From: Nocardioides sp. BGMRC 2183 | Lineage (GTDB): Bacteria > Actinomycetota > Actinomycetes > Propionibacteriales > Nocardioidaceae | DNA length: 64,000 bases | Assembly: GCA_008123405.1 (NCBI GenBank) | Contig: VSSA01000009.1 | Span: 62,001 to 126,000, forward strand | Direction: 5' to 3' | Shown: piece by piece, positions 15,211-23,846 of the stretch | How the letters are laid out: each line of letters begins with the position of its first letter | Numbering within the stretch: position 1 is the stretch's first letter | Position numbers and translations under genes: made by a program | Notes under the pieces: generated by a model | Databases searched by the model: none | The model's input: the letters and a program-made list of their open reading frames with translations, nothing else | What the model was told of the DNA's origin: nothing

Positions 15211-18200
15211 ATGCAGCTCGTAGCGATCGTGATCTCGTTCGCCTTCACCGCCGTCGCGGTGGCCCTCACCGTCCGCGCCGTCCGGTCGATGCTCAGCGTG
15301 ATCCGCAAGGGTCAGGCAGCTCCCGGGCGTACGGACAACCCGTGGGGTCGGACGGTCACGATGCTGAAGGAGACCGTCCTCCACACGCGCATGCTGCAGT
15401 GGACCTGGGTGGGTGCGCTGCACTGGTTCGCGTTCGCGGCGTTCATCTTCCTCTCCACCGCCGTCGCGGCTGCGTTCCCGCAGCTCTTCGACCCGGAGTG
15501 GACGCTGCCGGTGATCGGCCAGGGCTTCATCTACGAGTGGCCCGCCGAGGTCCTGGGCCTGCTCGGATCGTTGGCGATCATCCCGCTGATCATCTACCGG
15601 CTCACCCACCGGCCGGAGCAGATGGGGCGTCAGAGCCGGTTCTTCGGCTCCACCATGTGGCAGGCCTACTTCGTCGAGGCGATGGTGCTGCTGGAGAGCT
15701 CCGCGATCCTCTTCATCCGGGGCGCGGAGTACAACCTGGCCAAGGCCCACGGTGGCGAGACCGCTGAGCACGCCACGGCGGCGCACTTCCCGGTCTCCCA
15801 GTTCTTCGGCAACCTCTACCCGACCGGTGAGGACTCCATCGGGACGCTGGAGAACATCATCTTCTTCATCGCGATGGTCAAGATCGTCTCGGCGATGATC
15901 TGGCTGATCGTGATCTCCTCCAACCTCACCATGGGCGTGGCCTGGCACCGGTTCACCGCCTGGTTCAACATCTGGCTCAAGCGCGAGTCCTCGGGTGGTA
16001 CGGCGCTCGGCGCAGCCAAGCCGCTCACCTCCGCCGGCAAGCCGATCACGTTGGACGACATCGACGACCTCGACGAGGACTCGGTGCTCGGTGTCGGTGG
16101 CATCTGGGACTTCTCCTGGAAGGACATCCTCGACTTCACCACGTGCACGGAGTGCGGTCGCTGCCAGTCGCAGTGCCCCGCCTGGAACACCGAGAAGCCG
16201 CTCTCGCCCAAGCTGATGATGATGGGCCTGCGCGAGCACGCGTACGCCGCCGCCGGCGGGGTCGAGGGTGCTGCGGAGAAGGCGCTCATCGGGCAACCGG
16301 GTGAGAACACCGACGGCGTCCCGGCCGACGACTGGTTCTACAACCCCGACGGCGGCGACTTCGTCCTCAGCGCGGATGCCCTGTGGGACTGCACCAACTG
16401 CGGTGCCTGCGTGCAGCAGTGCCCGGTCGACATCGAGCACGTCGATCACTTCATCGACATGCGCCGCTACCAGGTGCTCGTCGAGTCCAACTTCCCCTCC
16501 GAGCTCAACGGCCTCTTCAAGGGTCTGGAGAACAAGGGCAACCCGTGGAACATGTCCGCCACCGCGCGGATGGACTGGGCCAAGGACCTGCCGTTCGAGG
16601 TCAAGGTGGTCGGCGACGACATCGAGTCGCTGGACGAGGTCGAGTGGCTCTTCTGGGTCGGCTGCGCCGGTGCGTACGAGGACCGCGCGAAGAAGACGAC
16701 GCGGGCCGTGGCCGAGCTGCTCGACATGGCCGGCGTCAGCTTCGGCGTACTGGGCAACGGCGAGACCTGCACCGGTGACTCCGCCCGCCGGGCCGGCAAC
16801 GAGTTCGTCTTCCAGGGCCTGGCGCAGCAGAACGTGGAGACCTTCAAGGAGTACAAGGTCAAGAAGGTCGTCTCGACCTGCGCCCACTGCTTCAACACCC
16901 TGAAGAACGAGTACAAGGACTTCGGCATCGAGCTCGAGGTCACCCACCACACCCAGCTGCTCAACCGTCTGGTGCGCGAGGGCAAGCTCACCCCGATGAA
17001 CTCCGGTGAGGGCAGCCACCAGCGCTCGATCACCTACCACGACCCCTGCTTCCTGGGTCGGCACAACCAGGTCTACACGCCGCCGCGCGATCTGCTCCAG
17101 ATCCTCCCCGGCGCGGAGTACAAGGAGATGGAGCGCAGCAACGAGCGCTCCTTCTGCTGCGGCGCCGGCGGTGCGCGGATGTGGATGGAGGAGAAGGTCG
17201 GCGAGCGGATCAACCTCAACCGCACCAACGAGGCCGTCGGCACCGGGGCGGACCAGATCGCGGTCGGGTGCCCCTTCTGCCGGGTGATGCTGGCCGACGG
17301 GCTGACCAAGATGCAGGCCGACGGCGAGGCGCGAGAAGAGGTCGAGGTCCTCGACGTCGCCCAGATGCTGCTCGCGTCGGTCAAGGGCGAGGTCGCCACC
17401 AAGCTCAAGCCGGGCGAGGGTGCGCCGCTGGCGGCCCCGGCGGCGAAGAAGGCCGCGCAGCCGGTCGAGACCCGGCCGGTGGAGACGAAGGCCGAGCCTG
17501 AGGCGGGCGACGTCACCGTCACCGAGAACACCGTGACCGCCACCGAGGACGTGGGCCCGGCTGCCAAGGCATCCGGCGGGTCGAGCATGTTCGACGACCC
17601 GAGCTCGATGTTCGACGAGCCCGCGAAGGCGGAGACGCCGGCGGCGAAGGCGGAGCCGGCTTCTGGCGGGTCGCTCTTCGATGACGCTGGGTCGCTCTTC
17701 GACGGCCCCGCCGAGAAGACGGACGAGAAGCCTGCGGCCGACTCGGCCGAGAAGCCGGCGGAGGAGGCCGCGGGACCGGGTGCGACGGGGTCGCTCTTCG
17801 ACGAGGGCGGCTCCCTCTTCGACACCCCGGCGCCAGCAGCAGAGCCTGCCACGAGCCCGGCGACCGAGGCGAAGCCGGCGGCGGAGGCGAAGCCGGCCGA
17901 GGAGATCCCCAGTGGGGGGTCGCTCTTCGACATCGCTGCCCCCAAGCCGACCGCCGAGCCTGCGGCGAAGGCTGCCGAGCCCGCCCAGCCCGTCGAGAAG
18001 CCGGCCGAGCCGGCAGCGGCGTCCGCCGAGATCCCCGAGGGCGGTTCCCTCTTCGACATCGCCGCCCCCGAGCCGGCGCCCGCAGCGCCGAAGTCGGTGG
18101 AACCGGAGGGCAAGCCGGAGCCCACGCCCGAGCCTGAGCCGGCGACAGAGGCGGCGGAGCCGGCCGAGGCGCCCACGGAGCCGGCGAGCGCGAGCGCGCC

Positions 18201-18507
18201 GGCCGCAGGTGGGTCGACCGAGGCGAGTCAGCCGCACACGGACGTGGACATCCAGGGAGCGGGGTCCCTGTTCGACATCGCCGCCCCGGAGGCCGCGACC
18301 GTCGAGCGCGCCGCAGCGCCGGTGCCCGAGCCCGAGTCGGAGCCCGAGTCGGAGCCCGAGACTGAGTCGGAGACCGAGTCCGAGGCGGAAGCCGAGGAGG
18401 CTGAAGAGCCGGCTGCCGAGAAGCCGAAGCCAGCCGCGTCCGGCGAGGCCCACCAGCCCCGCACCGACGCCGACATCCACGGTTCGGACTCGCTCTTCGA
18501 CCTCTGA
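15211..18507 (+). CDS. Membrane Fe-S reductase (Rv0338c/HdrD-type) with SLFD-repeat tail
   Basis: 1098 aa. N-terminal membrane part with about five helices (residues 1-25, 65-90, 105-130, 150-172, 215-250). Two [4Fe-4S] ferredoxin motifs follow, CTECGRCQSQCP near 311 and CTNCGACVQQCP near 393, then two CCG domains (CAHC near 557, CCGAGGARMW near 649, CPFC near 686). This is the layout of the mycobacterial Rv0338c protein and of proteins thought to pass electrons from acyl-CoA dehydrogenation/ETF to quinones. Residues about 735-1098 are an added Pro/Ala/Glu-rich tail with ten S(M/L)FD motifs, ending in SLFDL. ATG 15211 follows GAGGAG with a long spacer. A GTTACC-type operator upstream is shared with fadE5. 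Confidence 0.88.
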   Translation: MQLVAIVISFAFTAVAVALTVRAVRSMLSVIRKGQAAPGRTDNPWGRTVTMLKETVLHTRMLQWTWVGALHWFAFAAFIFLSTAVAAAFPQLFDPEWTLPVIGQGFIYEWPAEVLGLLGSLAIIPLIIYRLTHRPEQMGRQSRFFGSTMWQAYFVEAMVLLESSAILFIRGAEYNLAKAHGGETAEHATAAHFPVSQFFGNLYPTGEDSIGTLENIIFFIAMVKIVSAMIWLIVISSNLTMGVAWHRFTAWFNIWLKRESSGGTALGAAKPLTSAGKPITLDDIDDLDEDSVLGVGGIWDFSWKDILDFTTCTECGRCQSQCPAWNTEKPLSPKLMMMGLREHAYAAAGGVEGAAEKALIGQPGENTDGVPADDWFYNPDGGDFVLSADALWDCTNCGACVQQCPVDIEHVDHFIDMRRYQVLVESNFPSELNGLFKGLENKGNPWNMSATARMDWAKDLPFEVKVVGDDIESLDEVEWLFWVGCAGAYEDRAKKTTRAVAELLDMAGVSFGVLGNGETCTGDSARRAGNEFVFQGLAQQNVETFKEYKVKKVVSTCAHCFNTLKNEYKDFGIELEVTHHTQLLNRLVREGKLTPMNSGEGSHQRSITYHDPCFLGRHNQVYTPPRDLLQILPGAEYKEMERSNERSFCCGAGGARMWMEEKVGERINLNRTNEAVGTGADQIAVGCPFCRVMLADGLTKMQADGEAREEVEVLDVAQMLLASVKGEVATKLKPGEGAPLAAPAAKKAAQPVETRPVETKAEPEAGDVTVTENTVTATEDVGPAAKASGGSSMFDDPSSMFDEPAKAETPAAKAEPASGGSLFDDAGSLFDGPAEKTDEKPAADSAEKPAEEAAGPGATGSLFDEGGSLFDTPAPAAEPATSPATEAKPAAEAKPAEEIPSGGSLFDIAAPKPTAEPAAKAAEPAQPVEKPAEPAAASAEIPEGGSLFDIAAPEPAPAAPKSVEPEGKPEPTPEPEPATEAAEPAEAPTEPASASAPAAGGSTEASQPHTDVDIQGAGSLFDIAAPEAATVERAAAPVPEPESEPESEPETESETESEAEAEEAEEPAAEKPKPAASGEAHQPRTDADIHGSDSLFDL

Positions 18508-18512
18508 GCCCT

Positions 18513-18608
18513 CGCCGACCCGGCTCAAACGCACATCGAATTGGCGCTGACCCGGCTCAAATGCACGTCGGATTGGCGCTGACCCGGCTCGAACGCACAT
18601 CGAGCCAA
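18513..18608 (+). repeat. Three tandem copies of the 32-bp repeat
   Basis: Copies start at 18513, 18545 and 18577, exactly 32 bp apart. Each begins CG(C/T)-type CGCTGACCCGGCTCAAACGC, then a CACATCGAATTGG-like second half. The first copy has CGCCGAC instead of CGCTGAC and the third has CTCGAA instead of CTCAAA. They start five bases after the Fe-S reductase stop. A 22-bp tandem array follows directly. Confidence 0.93.
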
Positions 18609-18618
18609 GTTGCGGTAT

Positions 18619-18762
18619 CAACTCGACGGGCCCGAAACGCCAACTCGACGGGCCCGAAACGCCAACTCGACGGGCCCGAAACGCCAACTCGACGGGCCCG
18701 AAACGCCAACTCGACGGGCCCGAAACGCCAACTCGACGGGCCCGAAACGCCAACTCGACGGG
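18619..18762 (+). repeat. 22-bp tandem array, six and a half units
   Basis: Six identical units of CAACTCGACGGGCCCGAAAC plus GC run from 18619 to 18750, followed by a 12-base partial unit. Each unit contains the palindrome CGGGCCCG. There is no unique spacer between units, so it is not a CRISPR array. It lies between the Fe-S reductase and the GAF-LuxR gene, about 25 bp before the latter's promoter. A related array of the same period is at 57858. Confidence 0.95.
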
Positions 18763-18798
18763 GCTGAGCAGCCAGGACGGGGAGGTTAGGCTCGGAGG

Positions 18799-19650
18799 GT
18801 GGACCCTGCCCCGGCCGAGTACGACGACGCGCACGCGCACGCACAGGACGCGTTGTGGCGATCAGCCTTGCGCCGGCTGCGCAGCACCAGTGGTGCCGCT
18901 GTCGGGTTCGGCGGGCTGGTCCAGGAGGGGGCGTTGCGGCTGACCCGCTTCGACGGGGTTCGGGGACGGTCGCTCGAAGATCTCGAGGTGACCAGTGGGC
19001 GTGGGGTCGGTGGGCAGGTCTGGCAGCGGCGGGCCGCGTTCGGCGTCGCCGACTACGGGCGAGCCTCCGACATCTCCCATCACTACGACCGTCCGGTGCT
19101 CAGCGAGGGGCTGCGCGCCGTTGTCGCGGCGCCGATCGTGGTCGGTCGCGATGTCCGTGGTGTGGTCTACGCCGGAGTCCGTGAGTCGGTGACGGCCGGC
19201 GACCGGATGCTCGATGCGGTCAACCGGACCGGGCTGTGGTTGGCCCGCGAGCTGGCGATCGAGGACGAAGTCAAGCGCCGCCTCACCGCCCGCACAGCCG
19301 AGTTGCAGCAGGCGGAGTCGGCGGCGAGCGAGCGGTGGCGCCGAGCGCACGCCGGGCTCCGTGAGCTGAGGGCCCGCGTCACCGACTCCGCGACCCGCAG
19401 CGCACTGAAGCAACTCCTCGACGATCTCGATGCCACCCCCGCTGATGCGACGGCACCGCGGCTCACCCCTCGCGAGATCGACGTGCTCGCTCAAGTGGCC
19501 ACCGGTGCGTCGTACGCGCAGGTCGGTGAGCGACTCGGGATCGCGCCGCAGACGGTGAAGTCCTCTATGCGCGACCTGATCGCGCGGCTCGAGGTGCACT
19601 CGCGACACGAGGCGGTCGTCGCTGCCCGCCGCCTCGGCCTGCTGCCCTGA
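18799..19650 (+). CDS. GAF-domain LuxR-type transcriptional regulator
   Basis: 283 aa. Residues about 25-160 form a GAF-like sensor domain (VGGQVWQRRAAFGVADY, AVVAAPIVVGRDVRGVVY). A helical linker at about 160-205 is Arg/Glu-rich and may be a coiled coil. The C-terminal 65 residues are a LuxR helix-turn-helix (LTPREIDVLAQVATGASYAQVGERLGI split over the two helices, with TVKSSMRDLIARL). It has no receiver domain. GTG 18799 lies six bases after TAGGCT (18787-18792): leaderless. The next gene is an acyl-CoA ligase on the same strand, 90 bp away, and is the likely target; the ligand is unknown. Confidence 0.85.
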   Translation: MDPAPAEYDDAHAHAQDALWRSALRRLRSTSGAAVGFGGLVQEGALRLTRFDGVRGRSLEDLEVTSGRGVGGQVWQRRAAFGVADYGRASDISHHYDRPVLSEGLRAVVAAPIVVGRDVRGVVYAGVRESVTAGDRMLDAVNRTGLWLARELAIEDEVKRRLTARTAELQQAESAASERWRRAHAGLRELRARVTDSATRSALKQLLDDLDATPADATAPRLTPREIDVLAQVATGASYAQVGERLGIAPQTVKSSMRDLIARLEVHSRHEAVVAARRLGLLP

Positions 19651-19685
19651 CCGACCACGCTGACCCACCACGCTGACCCACCACG
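19647..19685 (+). repeat. Three 13-bp direct repeats spanning a stop codon
   Basis: CTGACCGACCACG, CTGACCCACCACG and CTGACCCACCACG follow each other at 19647, 19660 and 19673. The first unit contains the stop codon (TGA, 19648-19650) of the GAF-LuxR gene. They end about 40 bp before the promoter of the acyl-CoA ligase gene and could be binding sites for the regulator or simple slippage. Confidence 0.85.
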
Positions 19686-19740
19686 CGCGGACCCCCATCG
19701 GGGGTGTGATCGCACTCACAGGCGGTGCACGATGGTCTGT

Positions 19741-21381
19741 ATGAGCGACGCGCGTCCAGAGCTGTCCATCGCCGCCGGCGAGACCACGACTCCGCTGCTG
19801 GAGGAGACGATCGGTGCGTGCTTGCAGCGGACTGTCTCCAGGTTCCCCGACCGCGAGGCTCTGGTCGAGGTCGCCAGCGGGCGCCGCTGGACCTGGCGCT
19901 CCTTCGACGAGGAGGTCGATCGGGTGGCGCGAGGGCTGCTCGGCCTCGGCATCGAGAAGGGCGACCGGGTCGGCATGTGGGCACCGAACTGCGCGGAATG
20001 GACGATCGTCCAGTTCGCCACCGCCAAGGTCGGCGCGATCCTGGTCAACATCAACCCGGCCTACCGCACACACGAGCTCGCCTACGCCCTCAACCAGTCA
20101 GGTACGACGCTCCTGATCGCCGCCACCAGCTTCAAGACCAGCGACTACCGCGCCATGGTCACCGAGGTCGTCGCCGCTGGCGAGGTCGACGGCCTGACCC
20201 GCACCCTCTATGTGGACAGCGACGACTGGGACAAGCTGCTCGAGGCCGGTCGGGAGCAGCCCGCCGACGCGGTCGCGACCCGGATGGCCACCCTGCGCCC
20301 CGAGGACCCGATCAACATCCAGTACACCTCCGGGACCACCGGCTATCCCAAGGGCGCCACCCTGAGCCACCGCAACATCCTCAACAACGGCTACTTCACC
20401 ACCGAGCTGATCGGCTTCACCGAGCAGGACCGGCTCTGCATCCCGGTGCCCTTCTACCACTGCTTCGGCATGGTGATGGGCAATCTCGGCTGCGTCTCCC
20501 ACGGCGCCACCATGGTGATCCCTGCACCCGGCTTCGACCCGGCCATCACGCTGCAGGCGGTGCAGGACGAGCGCTGCACCGGGGTGTACGGGGTGCCGAC
20601 GATGTTCATCGCGATGCAGAGTCACCCCGACTTCGCGTCGTACGACCTCTCCTCCCTGCGCACCGGGATCATGGCCGGCGCCGTGTGCCCGGTGGAGGTG
20701 ATGAAGCGGTGCATCAACGACATGCACATGGCGGAGGTCTCCATCGCCTACGGGATGACCGAGACCAGCCCGGTGAGCTGTCAGACCCGCAGCGACGACG
20801 ACCTGGAGCGTCGTACCGCCACCATCGGCCGGGCCGCTCCGCACGTGGAGATCAAGGTCGTCGACCCGGTCACCGGCCAGACCCTGCCCCGTGGCGAGGC
20901 GGGGGAGTTCTGCACCCGTGGCTACTCGGTGATGCTCGGCTACTGGGAGGACGAGGCGAAGACCGCCGAGGCGATCGACGCCGACGGCTGGATGCACACC
21001 GGTGATCTCGCGGTGATGCGTGGGGACGGCTACTGCACGATCGTCGGCCGGATCAAGGACATGGTGATCCGCGGCGGCGAGAACATCTACCCGCGGGAGA
21101 TCGAGGAGTTTCTCTACGGTCATCCCGACATCGAGGACGTGCAGGTGATCGGTGTCCCTGACGAGAAGTACGGCGAAGAGCTGTGCGCCTGGGTGAAGCT
21201 GCGCGCGGACGCCGAGTCGCTCGACGCCGCCGCGGTGTGGGCGTTCGCCGACGGACGGTTGGCGCACTACAAGATCCCGCGCTACGTGATGGTCGTGGAT
21301 GAGTTCCCGATGACGGTCACCGGGAAGATCCGGAAGGTGCAGATGCGCGAGGAGTCCGCGAAGGCGCTCGGCCTCGCCTGA
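19741..21381 (+). CDS. Fatty-acyl-CoA synthetase (AMP-binding, FadD family)
   Basis: 546 aa. Activates a carboxylic acid to its acyl-CoA through an acyl-adenylate. Motifs: phosphate loop [12 protein letters not shown] near 194, A5 motif YGMTETSP near 336, hinge motif [16 protein letters not shown] near 430-450 and the C-terminal lysine in TGKIRK near 527. The length fits medium/long-chain FadD. Of two in-frame ATGs (19732, 19741) the second is chosen because CACGAT (19728-19733) ends seven bases before it, the leaderless layout seen in this region. It is downstream of a GAF-LuxR regulator that probably controls it. Substrate cannot be read from the sequence. Confidence 0.92.
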   Translation: MSDARPELSIAAGETTTPLLEETIGACLQRTVSRFPDREALVEVASGRRWTWRSFDEEVDRVARGLLGLGIEKGDRVGMWAPNCAEWTIVQFATAKVGAILVNINPAYRTHELAYALNQSGTTLLIAATSFKTSDYRAMVTEVVAAGEVDGLTRTLYVDSDDWDKLLEAGREQPADAVATRMATLRPEDPINIQYTSGTTGYPKGATLSHRNILNNGYFTTELIGFTEQDRLCIPVPFYHCFGMVMGNLGCVSHGATMVIPAPGFDPAITLQAVQDERCTGVYGVPTMFIAMQSHPDFASYDLSSLRTGIMAGAVCPVEVMKRCINDMHMAEVSIAYGMTETSPVSCQTRSDDDLERRTATIGRAAPHVEIKVVDPVTGQTLPRGEAGEFCTRGYSVMLGYWEDEAKTAEAIDADGWMHTGDLAVMRGDGYCTIVGRIKDMVIRGGENIYPREIEEFLYGHPDIEDVQVIGVPDEKYGEELCAWVKLRADAESLDAAAVWAFADGRLAHYKIPRYVMVVDEFPMTVTGKIRKVQMREESAKALGLA

Positions 21382-21420
21382 CGGGCCGCCCGGTGTGGCG
21401 TCGTTCCGGGCAGCCGGGTG

Positions 21421-21468
21421 TTGCGTCATACGAATCGTGGGCGCCCGGCCCCGATCGGTGTGACGCAA
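21421..21468. other. Inverted repeat between convergent genes
   Basis: TTGCGTCA (21421-21428) and TGACGCAA (21461-21468) are perfect 8-bp arms with 32 bases between them, in the 97-bp gap between the acyl-CoA ligase and the HAD phosphatase, which point towards each other. A further GGCGTC half-match is at 21408. The arms are too far apart for a tight hairpin; it may be a degraded dispersed repeat. Confidence 0.5.
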
Positions 21469-21478
21469 ACCCAGGGGC

Positions 21479-22267
21479 TCAGACCTCGCCGGTCTCCACC
21501 AGCTCGATCACGTCCTTGATCGAGTCCGCGATCCGCGTGGCCCGGTAGGGGAAGACGTCGACCGCGTCGGCCTTGGTGGACCCGGTCAGCACCAGCACCG
21601 TGCGCAGCCCCGCCTCCAACCCGGCGATGATGTCGGTGTCCATCCGGTCACCGACCATGACGGTGGTCTCGGAGTGGGCCTCGATCCGGTTGAGCGCGCT
21701 GCGCATCATCAGTGAGTTCGGCTTGCCGATGTAGTAGGGGTCGCGACCGGTGGCCCGGCTGATCAGCGCGGCGACGGCGCCGGTGGCGGGAAGCTTGCCG
21801 TCCTGGGACGGTCCGCTGGGGTCGGGGTTGGTGGCGATGAAGCGCGCGCCGGCGTCGATCAGCCGGATCGCCTTGGTGATCGCCTCGAACGAGTAGGTGC
21901 GGGTCTCGCCGAGCACCACGTAATCGGGCTGACGGTCGGTCATCACGTAGCCGACCTCGTGCAGCGCGGTGGTCAGGCCGGCCTCGCCGACGACGTACGC
22001 GGTGCCGCCGGGACGCTGGTCGAGGAGGAACTGTGCGGTGGCCAGTGCGGAGGTCCAGATCGCGTCCTCGGGTACGTCGATGCCGCTGCCGAGCAGGCGC
22101 GCACGTAGATCGCGCGGGGTGAAGATCGAGTTGTTGGTGAGCACCAGGAAGCGCCGTCCGCTGCGCTGCAAGGTCTCGATGAACTCCGCGGCTCCCGGGA
22201 TCGGGAGCTCCTCGTGCACGAGCACGCCGTCCATGTCGGTCAGCCAGGTCTCCACGGGTCGGGTCAC
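21479..22267 (-). CDS. HAD-IIA family sugar/nucleotide phosphatase (NagD-like)
   Basis: 262 aa. Haloacid dehalogenase hydrolase of the class-IIA cap type. Motif I is DMDGVL (residues 11-16) with the nucleophile and acid Asp, motif II is LTNNS near 43, motif III is the Lys in IGKPNSLMM near 181, and motif IV is GDRMDTDI near 202. Members dephosphorylate small phosphorylated metabolites such as UMP, p-nitrophenylphosphate or phosphoglycolate. GTG 22267 is six bases after CAGGAT (complement of 22274-22279); a GGAGG is also present in those six bases, so either leaderless or leadered initiation is possible. Confidence 0.88.
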   Translation of the reverse strand: MTRPVETWLTDMDGVLVHEELPIPGAAEFIETLQRSGRRFLVLTNNSIFTPRDLRARLLGSGIDVPEDAIWTSALATAQFLLDQRPGGTAYVVGEAGLTTALHEVGYVMTDRQPDYVVLGETRTYSFEAITKAIRLIDAGARFIATNPDPSGPSQDGKLPATGAVAALISRATGRDPYYIGKPNSLMMRSALNRIEAHSETTVMVGDRMDTDIIAGLEAGLRTVLVLTGSTKADAVDVFPYRATRIADSIKDVIELVETGEV

Positions 22268-22288
22268 GCCTCCATCCTGCCTGATGCC

Positions 22289-22336
22289 GTTGTTGACATC
22301 ACGAGGGGTTGCTATGACGTCATCATGGTGTCATTG
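22289..22336. promoter_or_regulatory. Three TGACRTCA-like repeats before a ribbon-helix-helix gene
   Basis: GTTGACATCACG (22289-22300), TATGACGTCATC (22312-22323) and TGGTGTCATTG (22326-22336) share a TGA(C/T)-RTCA core; the middle one is the perfect palindrome TGACGTCA. They surround CATGGT (22324-22329), the -10 box of the downstream gene. Ribbon-helix-helix proteins usually bind tandem short repeats near their own promoter, so autoregulation is likely. Confidence 0.5.
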
Positions 22337-22869
22337 TGGGGCACGTGGACATCACGCCGTACGTCGACAGCCTCCGTCGAGATCTGCTGGCCGCCGCCGA
22401 GAGCGCGGGCCCCGAGGCGCGTGAGATCGCGGACCGCCTGGGCTTCGCGCTCGACCCTGCCGCCCGGCTCGCGATGATGGAGGCGATCAGTCAAGCCGCC
22501 GCCGAGATCACCGCCGCGATGCCGTCGGGCGGTGTCGACGTGCGGCTCGACGGTCGTGACCTCGACTTCGCGGTGCATGCGCCGACTCCCGAAACTCCGC
22601 CGGAGTCGGCTCCGGCTGCGACCCAGCCCGTCGACGAGGGCGACCTCGCGCGCGTCAGCCTCCGGATCCCGGAGTCGGTGAAGGCGCGTGCCGAGGAGGC
22701 CGCCGCCGCAGCGGGTCAGTCCCTCAACACGTGGCTGGTGAGCGTGGTGCGTGCCGCCACCAGTGAGCGCGCACTGAGAGTCGACGTCGACCTGTCCAGC
22801 ATCCCGTTCGGCGGGGACTTCCCGTTCCGCGGCAAGCGCGGCGAGCGCCGGATGACCGGCTGGCACTGA
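22336..22869 (+). CDS. Ribbon-helix-helix (HicB/Arc-type) DNA-binding protein
   Basis: 177 aa. The C-terminal half has the RHH signature: a beta strand ARVSLRIPESVKARA near residue 110, then AAAAGQSLNTWLVSVVRAA. The N-terminal half is helical (residues 5-60) and of unknown role. There is no toxin-like neighbour. GTG 22336 is six bases after CATGGT (22324-22329), so the gene is probably leaderless. The next gene, DUF4097, follows 50 bp later on the same strand; pairing of an RHH protein with a DUF4097 protein recurs in actinobacteria in my recollection. Confidence 0.75.
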   Translation: MGHVDITPYVDSLRRDLLAAAESAGPEAREIADRLGFALDPAARLAMMEAISQAAAEITAAMPSGGVDVRLDGRDLDFAVHAPTPETPPESAPAATQPVDEGDLARVSLRIPESVKARAEEAAAAAGQSLNTWLVSVVRAATSERALRVDVDLSSIPFGGDFPFRGKRGERRMTGWH

Positions 22870-22919
22870 TCGCCGGCCCCCACGACCACCCCAGACCCAC
22901 CTCACCTCAGGAGAGAGCG

Positions 22920-23759
22920 ATGAACGACAGCAAGGTCGCCGAATACGGCTTCGACACCCCCGGCCCGGTCCAGCTCTACGTGGAGCTCGGCGAGGGCCTG
23001 CTCGAGGTGACCGCCTCCGAGCGCGCCACCAGCACCGTCCACATCGAGGGGCGCCGCGCCCGCGAGGTCGTCGTCGAGCAGAACCAGGACGGCATCAGCG
23101 TGGTGGCGCCACGGAACCGCACCGGCATCTTCTCCGGAGACCAGCGCCTCGTCATGCGCCTCGAGGTCCCGAACGGCAGCAGCCTGACGGCCAAGGCCGG
23201 CAGCGCCGACGTCATCGCTGCCGGTGGGTACGGCGACGTGCGGGTCAAGAACGGCTCCGGCGACGTGCGCCTGGACCAGGTGCGCGGTGTCGCCGTACTG
23301 GACACGGGCTCTGGAGACGTGCAGGTGGAGTCGGGCGAGGGCGAGCTGCGCATCCGCAGCGGCTCGGGCGATGTCACCGTGGGGCGCGCCGGCGCGGCGA
23401 GCTCGATCTCCACGGGCTCCGGTGACGTGCACCTCGGGTCGACCCTGGACGCCGTCGTCGTCAAGACCGGCTCCGGCGACCTTGCCATCGAGCAGGCCGA
23501 GGCCGACGTCGCGATGACGACAGGCTCCGGCAGCCTGCTCATCGCCGCCGCGAGCCGCGGCCGGATCACCGCCAAGGGCGCCTCGGGCGACCTGCGGATC
23601 GGCGTCCCGGACGGCACCCCGGTGTGGACCGACATCTCCACCGTCACCGGCCGTGTCCGCTCCGACCTGCGCAGTGTCGGTGAGCCGGAGCCGGGTCAGG
23701 ACCACCTCGAGTTGCGCGCGGTCACCGTGAGTGGTGACGTCACCCTCGCTGCGGTCTAG
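22920..23759 (+). CDS. DUF4097 beta-helix-like protein
   Basis: 279 aa. Repeated turns of the form (T/N)GSGDV at about 20-residue spacing (residues about 115-215: NGSGDVRL, TGSGDVQV, SGSGDVTV, TGSGDVHL, TGSGDLAI, TGSGSLLI) are typical of DUF4097 proteins, which form right-handed beta-helix-like folds. There is no signal peptide or membrane helix, so it is cytoplasmic. ATG 22920 follows AGGAGAGA. It probably forms an operon with the preceding RHH regulator. Function unknown. Confidence 0.85.
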   Translation: MNDSKVAEYGFDTPGPVQLYVELGEGLLEVTASERATSTVHIEGRRAREVVVEQNQDGISVVAPRNRTGIFSGDQRLVMRLEVPNGSSLTAKAGSADVIAAGGYGDVRVKNGSGDVRLDQVRGVAVLDTGSGDVQVESGEGELRIRSGSGDVTVGRAGAASSISTGSGDVHLGSTLDAVVVKTGSGDLAIEQAEADVAMTTGSGSLLIAAASRGRITAKGASGDLRIGVPDGTPVWTDISTVTGRVRSDLRSVGEPEPGQDHLELRAVTVSGDVTLAAV

Positions 23760-23779
23760 GGGGTAGGTCTCTGCGAACG

Positions 23780-23806
23780 GGAACCGACTCGGGTGCCCAG
23801 CCGGTC
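23780..23806 (+). promoter_or_regulatory. ECF-type promoter before the sigma gene
   Basis: GGAACC (23780-23785) and CGGTC (23802-23806) are separated by 16 bases, the -35/-10 pattern of actinobacterial ECF sigma factors. It lies 41 bp before the ATG of a SigE-family sigma factor, so the sigma factor probably activates its own transcription. Confidence 0.55.
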
Positions 23807-23846
23807 AGACTGGTGACCGACCCCGGAAGGATCCCGGCCGCAACCC

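Noticed and set aside
18619-18762. Possible CRISPR array
   Set aside because: The 22-bp units are contiguous with no unique spacers, and no cas gene is in the window.
13153-18840. Very long open frame (1895 codons) on the minus strand
   Set aside because: It is the antisense of well-supported genes (amidohydrolase, Fe-S reductase); low-complexity Arg/Leu/Gly-rich translation typical of high-GC shadow frames.
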